Shown piece by piece: positions 61,098 to 64,000 of a stretch of DNA of 64,000 nucleotides; the stretch's first letter is position 1, and each line of letters opens with the position of its first letter. Origin of the DNA: Flavobacterium gelatinilyticum (GTDB taxonomy: Bacteria > Bacteroidota > Bacteroidia > Flavobacteriales > Flavobacteriaceae); the NCBI RefSeq assembly GCF_027111295.1, contig NZ_CP114287.1, positions 3,162,001-3,226,000 on the forward strand, given 5' to 3'. The position numbers and the translations under genes were made by a program. Under the pieces are notes generated by a model. It had not been told where the DNA came from, searched no databases, and saw only the letters and a list, made by a program, of their open reading frames with translations.

Positions 61098-62185
61098 CTC
61101 GAAAATTCTTTTATCAAATAAACATAAACCGCAAAATGATCGCTAAACCCAGCTTCTGCCAATGTATTTCGAAGCGGATATCCTTTATATTTTCCTAAAG
61201 CCTGAATGAGATATGGCGGATTAAAAATCCCAGCTTTCCAGAATTTGTATCCTGAAGAATCCGGTTTTAAAAAAGACTGTGTCATGATAATCTGGTCAAA
61301 AATATCCCAGGAATCCCGAAAGGCAAGTGTTCCCATCCCCTTCTCTGCCATTTCTTCAAACGGATTGTAAGTCTCAAATTCTAAGGTTTCTGATTTTTTA
61401 CCTTTTGCTCCCAATGCTGTTTTTACACTTTTATTAAAAGGTCCATCGTTCAAATCTCCCATCGTTATTACTTTGGCAAGCGGATTTATTTGTTGCAGCG
61501 AATCGATAATTTTTCTGTTTAATCTCCCCGCAGCTGCTCTGTAAGGACTGCTCGCTTTTTCCCCGCCCGATCTCGAAGGCCAGTGATTTACGATTATATG
61601 AATTTCCTCATCTTCCAAAAATCCCGTTACCAAAAGCTGATCCCTTGTGAAAATCCGATTCTTATCAACTTTGATTTCAACATCACCTAAATCTTCATTT
61701 TGAATTTCCTGAACAGGTTCTTTCTTGTAAATTACTAAGGGAATATTAGAAAAAGAGGTTGGTCGGAAATACTTTTTTTGATACAAAAGCGCCACATCAA
61801 TTCCACGCTGATCCGGTGAATCAAAATGAATGATTCCGTAATCATAATTCGCTGTTTTTTCCTGTTTTATTAAATCTTCGATCACACCACGGTTTTCAAC
61901 TTCGGAACAGCCTATTAAAGTTGGCGGATTAGGGTTTTCAGGCGTTCCTATTTCAGAAATTACCCTTGAAAGATTTCTTAATTTTTGTTCGTATTTTTCT
62001 TTTGTCCAATGCTGTTTTCCGGTCGGAGTCCATTCGTCGTCATTTGTACTGGGGTCATTGATGGTATCAAAAAGATTTTCGAAATTATAGAATGCCGCGG
62101 TATGGATTTTATACTTTTTGGACTGAGCAGTTAAAGATGAAACCGAAAAAAGAGAAAGAAAATAAATTTTGATAATAGTACGCAT
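61094..62185 (-). CDS. Exported endonuclease/exonuclease/phosphatase-family protein
   Basis: A 363-aa protein with a signal peptide (residues 1-21, ending LTAQ) and the EEP fold. Visible motifs in order are YNFENLFD (metal Asn/Glu region), GCSEVENRGV, DQRGIDVALLYQK, IIVNHWPSRSGG, VITMGDLNDGP and the final SDHFAVYVYL. These match the catalytic residues of DNase I-like hydrolases. It could act on DNA, phosphodiesters or phospholipids in the periplasm. The TAG stop codon is supplied by the edge of the adjacent GTAGAG repeat, so the C-terminus may have been altered by insertion. Confidence 0.87.
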   Translation of the reverse strand: MRTIIKIYFLSLFSVSSLTAQSKKYKIHTAAFYNFENLFDTINDPSTNDDEWTPTGKQHWTKEKYEQKLRNLSRVISEIGTPENPNPPTLIGCSEVENRGVIEDLIKQEKTANYDYGIIHFDSPDQRGIDVALLYQKKYFRPTSFSNIPLVIYKKEPVQEIQNEDLGDVEIKVDKNRIFTRDQLLVTGFLEDEEIHIIVNHWPSRSGGEKASSPYRAAAGRLNRKIIDSLQQINPLAKVITMGDLNDGPFNKSVKTALGAKGKKSETLEFETYNPFEEMAEKGMGTLAFRDSWDIFDQIIMTQSFLKPDSSGYKFWKAGIFNPPYLIQALGKYKGYPLRNTLAEAGFSDHFAVYVYLIKEFSR

Positions 62186-62264
62186 AGATCATTGGCATTA
62201 AAAAAAGACGCAATTTAAACAAATAATAATTTGTAAGAAATTTATACTTTTTATTTTAAAACTA

Positions 62265-62272
62265 TATCTTTG
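62265..62272 (+). promoter_or_regulatory. Promoter -7 element of the beta-lactamase-fold gene
   Basis: TATCTTTG matches TAnnTTTG exactly, 51 bp before the start at 62324. Confidence 0.5.
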
Positions 62273-62323
62273 ATACTCTCTAAAAGTCATGTACCTTTCC
62301 GTCAAAATCTGATATCTTCATAA

Positions 62324-63397
62324 ATGAAAAAAATCCTTGTTTTCGTCTTTTTTCTTAGCTTCTTTTCTTCCTTTTATGCACAAAACAGCACATTCGCAGA
62401 GAACATCCGGATTCAGTATAAAATTCCGGAACTCGTTTATGCTGTAGTTTCTTCAGATTCTATATTCGAAATGGAAACTTTGGGATATCAGCGGTACAAT
62501 TCCTCTTTTAAGGCAAAAATAAATGACAAATTTCGTTTAGGTTCTTTAACCAAAACGGTTACAAGTTATATTGCTGCAATATTAGTTAAAGAAGGAAAAA
62601 TCAAATGGGACACGGGATTCTTTGATTTATATCCGGAACTAAAAGCAAAAAGCAATCCTAAAATTTATAATTTCACTTTACAAGACCTTATAACTTTTAG
62701 AGCCCATATTCCGACATGGTCGTATGGAAACGAAACTCCAGTCCAAAAAGAAATTAAAGGAAACGATCAGCAGCAACGATATGAATTTATGGCGTGGTTT
62801 TTAAAACAAAACTTCACTATCTCTGAAAAACAAGATGTTTACTGGTCAAATCCAAGTTATGTTGCTGCCGGATTAATGCTCGAAAAAGCAACGGGTAAAA
62901 GCTATGAAACACTGGTAAAAGAGTTGGGCATGAGCTTAAACATTGATTTTGGTTTTGGACAGCCGAATTTAATGGATGAAAACGAGCCCTGGGGACATGA
63001 TGAAAATTTAAAACCTGAAAAACCTGCTCTAAATTACAAACTAAACTGGCTTTCATCTGCAGGAAATATCAATTGCAGCCTGCCTGATTATTGCAAATTT
63101 GCACAGATGCATCTGCAGGGTTTACTGGGGAAATCCAAAATGTTTACGGCCGAAGAATTTGCTTTGATGCATAACGGTTTACCTGAATTTTCATTTGGAT
63201 GGTATCCTGAAACGGATATGAAAACCGGCTTAAACTATTCTTTTCACTACGGAAATCCCGGAACATTTTTAACCAAAGTGTATCTTTGTAAAACAATCAA
63301 TAAAGCTTTCGTCATTTTTGCCAATGTACAGTCTGAGGAAGCTGACAAAGGACTAATGCTTCTTCTGGAGAAATTAAAGAAACAATATGGCGGCTGA
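62324..63397 (+). CDS. Beta-lactamase-fold serine hydrolase (class C-like/PBP4*)
   Basis: A 357-aa protein with a signal peptide (residues 1-20, ending FYAQ). The first catalytic motif is SLTK (Ser74, Lys77). The second motif, normally Tyr-x-Asn, reads WSN (Trp174, Asn176), so the expected tyrosine is replaced by tryptophan. The third motif is HYG in FHYGNPGTF. The family includes esterases, D-aminopeptidases and penicillin-binding proteins. The altered second motif may change or slow the reaction, so its role is open. It may be co-transcribed with the LD-carboxypeptidase gene 50 bp further on. Confidence 0.83.
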   Translation: MKKILVFVFFLSFFSSFYAQNSTFAENIRIQYKIPELVYAVVSSDSIFEMETLGYQRYNSSFKAKINDKFRLGSLTKTVTSYIAAILVKEGKIKWDTGFFDLYPELKAKSNPKIYNFTLQDLITFRAHIPTWSYGNETPVQKEIKGNDQQQRYEFMAWFLKQNFTISEKQDVYWSNPSYVAAGLMLEKATGKSYETLVKELGMSLNIDFGFGQPNLMDENEPWGHDENLKPEKPALNYKLNWLSSAGNINCSLPDYCKFAQMHLQGLLGKSKMFTAEEFALMHNGLPEFSFGWYPETDMKTGLNYSFHYGNPGTFLTKVYLCKTINKAFVIFANVQSEEADKGLMLLLEKLKKQYGG

Positions 63398-63447
63398 TTC
63401 TATTTTAAACCTAAAAAATAATTCATAATTTTAAGTAAAAGAACACT

Positions 63448-64000
63448 ATGAACTTAAATATTCAGGACATAAAGAAACGTTTTACCTTTTGTAAACTCGT
63501 ATTTTTTACTTTTGCTTTACAATCATTCAACTGTCAATCTCAACAAATCATGATAACACCGCCTTATTTACAAAAAGGAGATACTGTAGCCCTGGTAGCG
63601 ACAGCCAGAAAAAACATCGACGACAATTTAAAACCTACAATAGATTTGCTTAAAAGCTGGGGAATTGAGGCTGTAATTGGAAGTTCAATTGGTTTGGATT
63701 ACCATCAATTGGCCGGAACCGACGAACAGCGCGCCGCCGATTTTCAAAAGCAGTTAGACAATCCCAATATTAAAGCCATCTGGTGTGTCCGTGGTGGTTA
63801 TGGAACCGTTAGAATGCTGGATCTTTTAGATTTTACCAAATTCAAACAACATCCAAAATGGGTTATTGGTTTTAGTGATGTTACGGTTCTGCACAATCAT
63901 TTAAATACAATGGGATATAAATCTATTCATGGTGTAATGCCGGTTACGATACCGCGTGCAACTCCTGCGGCGATAAGTACCATGAAATCAAGTTTATTTG
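63448..64000 (+). CDS. LD-carboxypeptidase (peptidase S66), 3' end outside window
   Basis: About 184 residues are visible from the ATG at 63448. The N-terminus looks like a lipoprotein signal (FTFALQSFNC, Cys29), so the enzyme would be envelope-anchored. S66 motifs follow: LQKGDTVALVATA, AIWCVRGGYGTVRML and the nucleophile block VIGFSDVTVLHNHL (Ser143). The family removes D-alanine from the tetrapeptide of murein fragments during recycling. The catalytic Glu and His should lie beyond the window. Confidence 0.88.
   Translation, partial: MNLNIQDIKKRFTFCKLVFFTFALQSFNCQSQQIMITPPYLQKGDTVALVATARKNIDDNLKPTIDLLKSWGIEAVIGSSIGLDYHQLAGTDEQRAADFQKQLDNPNIKAIWCVRGGYGTVRMLDLLDFTKFKQHPKWVIGFSDVTVLHNHLNTMGYKSIHGVMPVTIPRATPAAISTMKSSLF

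Overview
The window looks like chromosomal DNA from a Flavobacterium-type bacterium (Bacteroidota). It is AT-rich, and promoters repeatedly carry the Bacteroidota -7 element TAnnTTTG. Shine-Dalgarno sequences are mostly absent, one secreted enzyme ends in a type IX secretion (Por) sorting domain, and many lipoproteins and TonB/PepSY iron-uptake genes are present. No prophage, insertion sequence, CRISPR array or rRNA was seen. Both ends of the window cut a gene: a lipoprotein on the left and an LD-carboxypeptidase on the right.

Layout. 1-6.6 kb holds two hypothetical genes, tRNA-Ser(GGA), a divergent LysR/MFS pair, ansA overlapping an acyltransferase gene, and a TatD nuclease. 6.8-14.8 kb is the most unusual block. 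An ECF-type sigma factor and a TPR membrane protein (probable anti-sigma) lie on the minus strand. Facing away on the plus strand are a small membrane protein, an acidic-tailed lipoprotein, a PKD/outer-membrane-barrel protein, a TPR-CHAT protease anchored by a C-terminal helix, and an overlapping retropepsin-like aspartic protease. I propose this as an undescribed envelope-located proteolytic signalling module, and I see two matching candidate ECF promoters inside it. 14.9-21.9 kb is a tetR-tolC-adaptor-RND efflux operon next to yceI. The tetR and yceI promoters share a 28-29 bp inverted-repeat operator, found in three copies.

22.1-31.6 kb carries a polyprenyl synthase, small hypothetical proteins, sucA-sucB (2-oxoglutarate dehydrogenase E1 and E2) and a TonB-dependent receptor. 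The receptor leads an iron-uptake cluster of two small membrane proteins and two PepSY proteins (to 35.1 kb). 35.1-39.1 kb carries a MORN-like protein, a TlpA-type thioredoxin, aspS and a cold-shock gene. 39.3-52.7 kb is a complete 14-gene nuoA-N operon for respiratory complex I with a short NuoG. 52.8-64 kb carries a Bax-inhibitor-1 homologue, a T9SS-secreted pectate lyase with LacI-type operator palindromes at its promoter, an ALDH7-like dehydrogenase, an exported class-II cyclic nucleotide phosphodiesterase, 3-hydroxyanthranilate dioxygenase, an exported EEP-family protein, a beta-lactamase-fold protein with an altered motif, and the partial LD-carboxypeptidase.

A second theme is the non-coding DNA. 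Many spacers, including those inside the nuo, suc and efflux operons, are imperfect hairpins built from a few repeated short words. At least three other dispersed inverted-repeat element types are present, and one supplies the stop codon of a gene. All family names come from motif recognition by eye. No database search was run.
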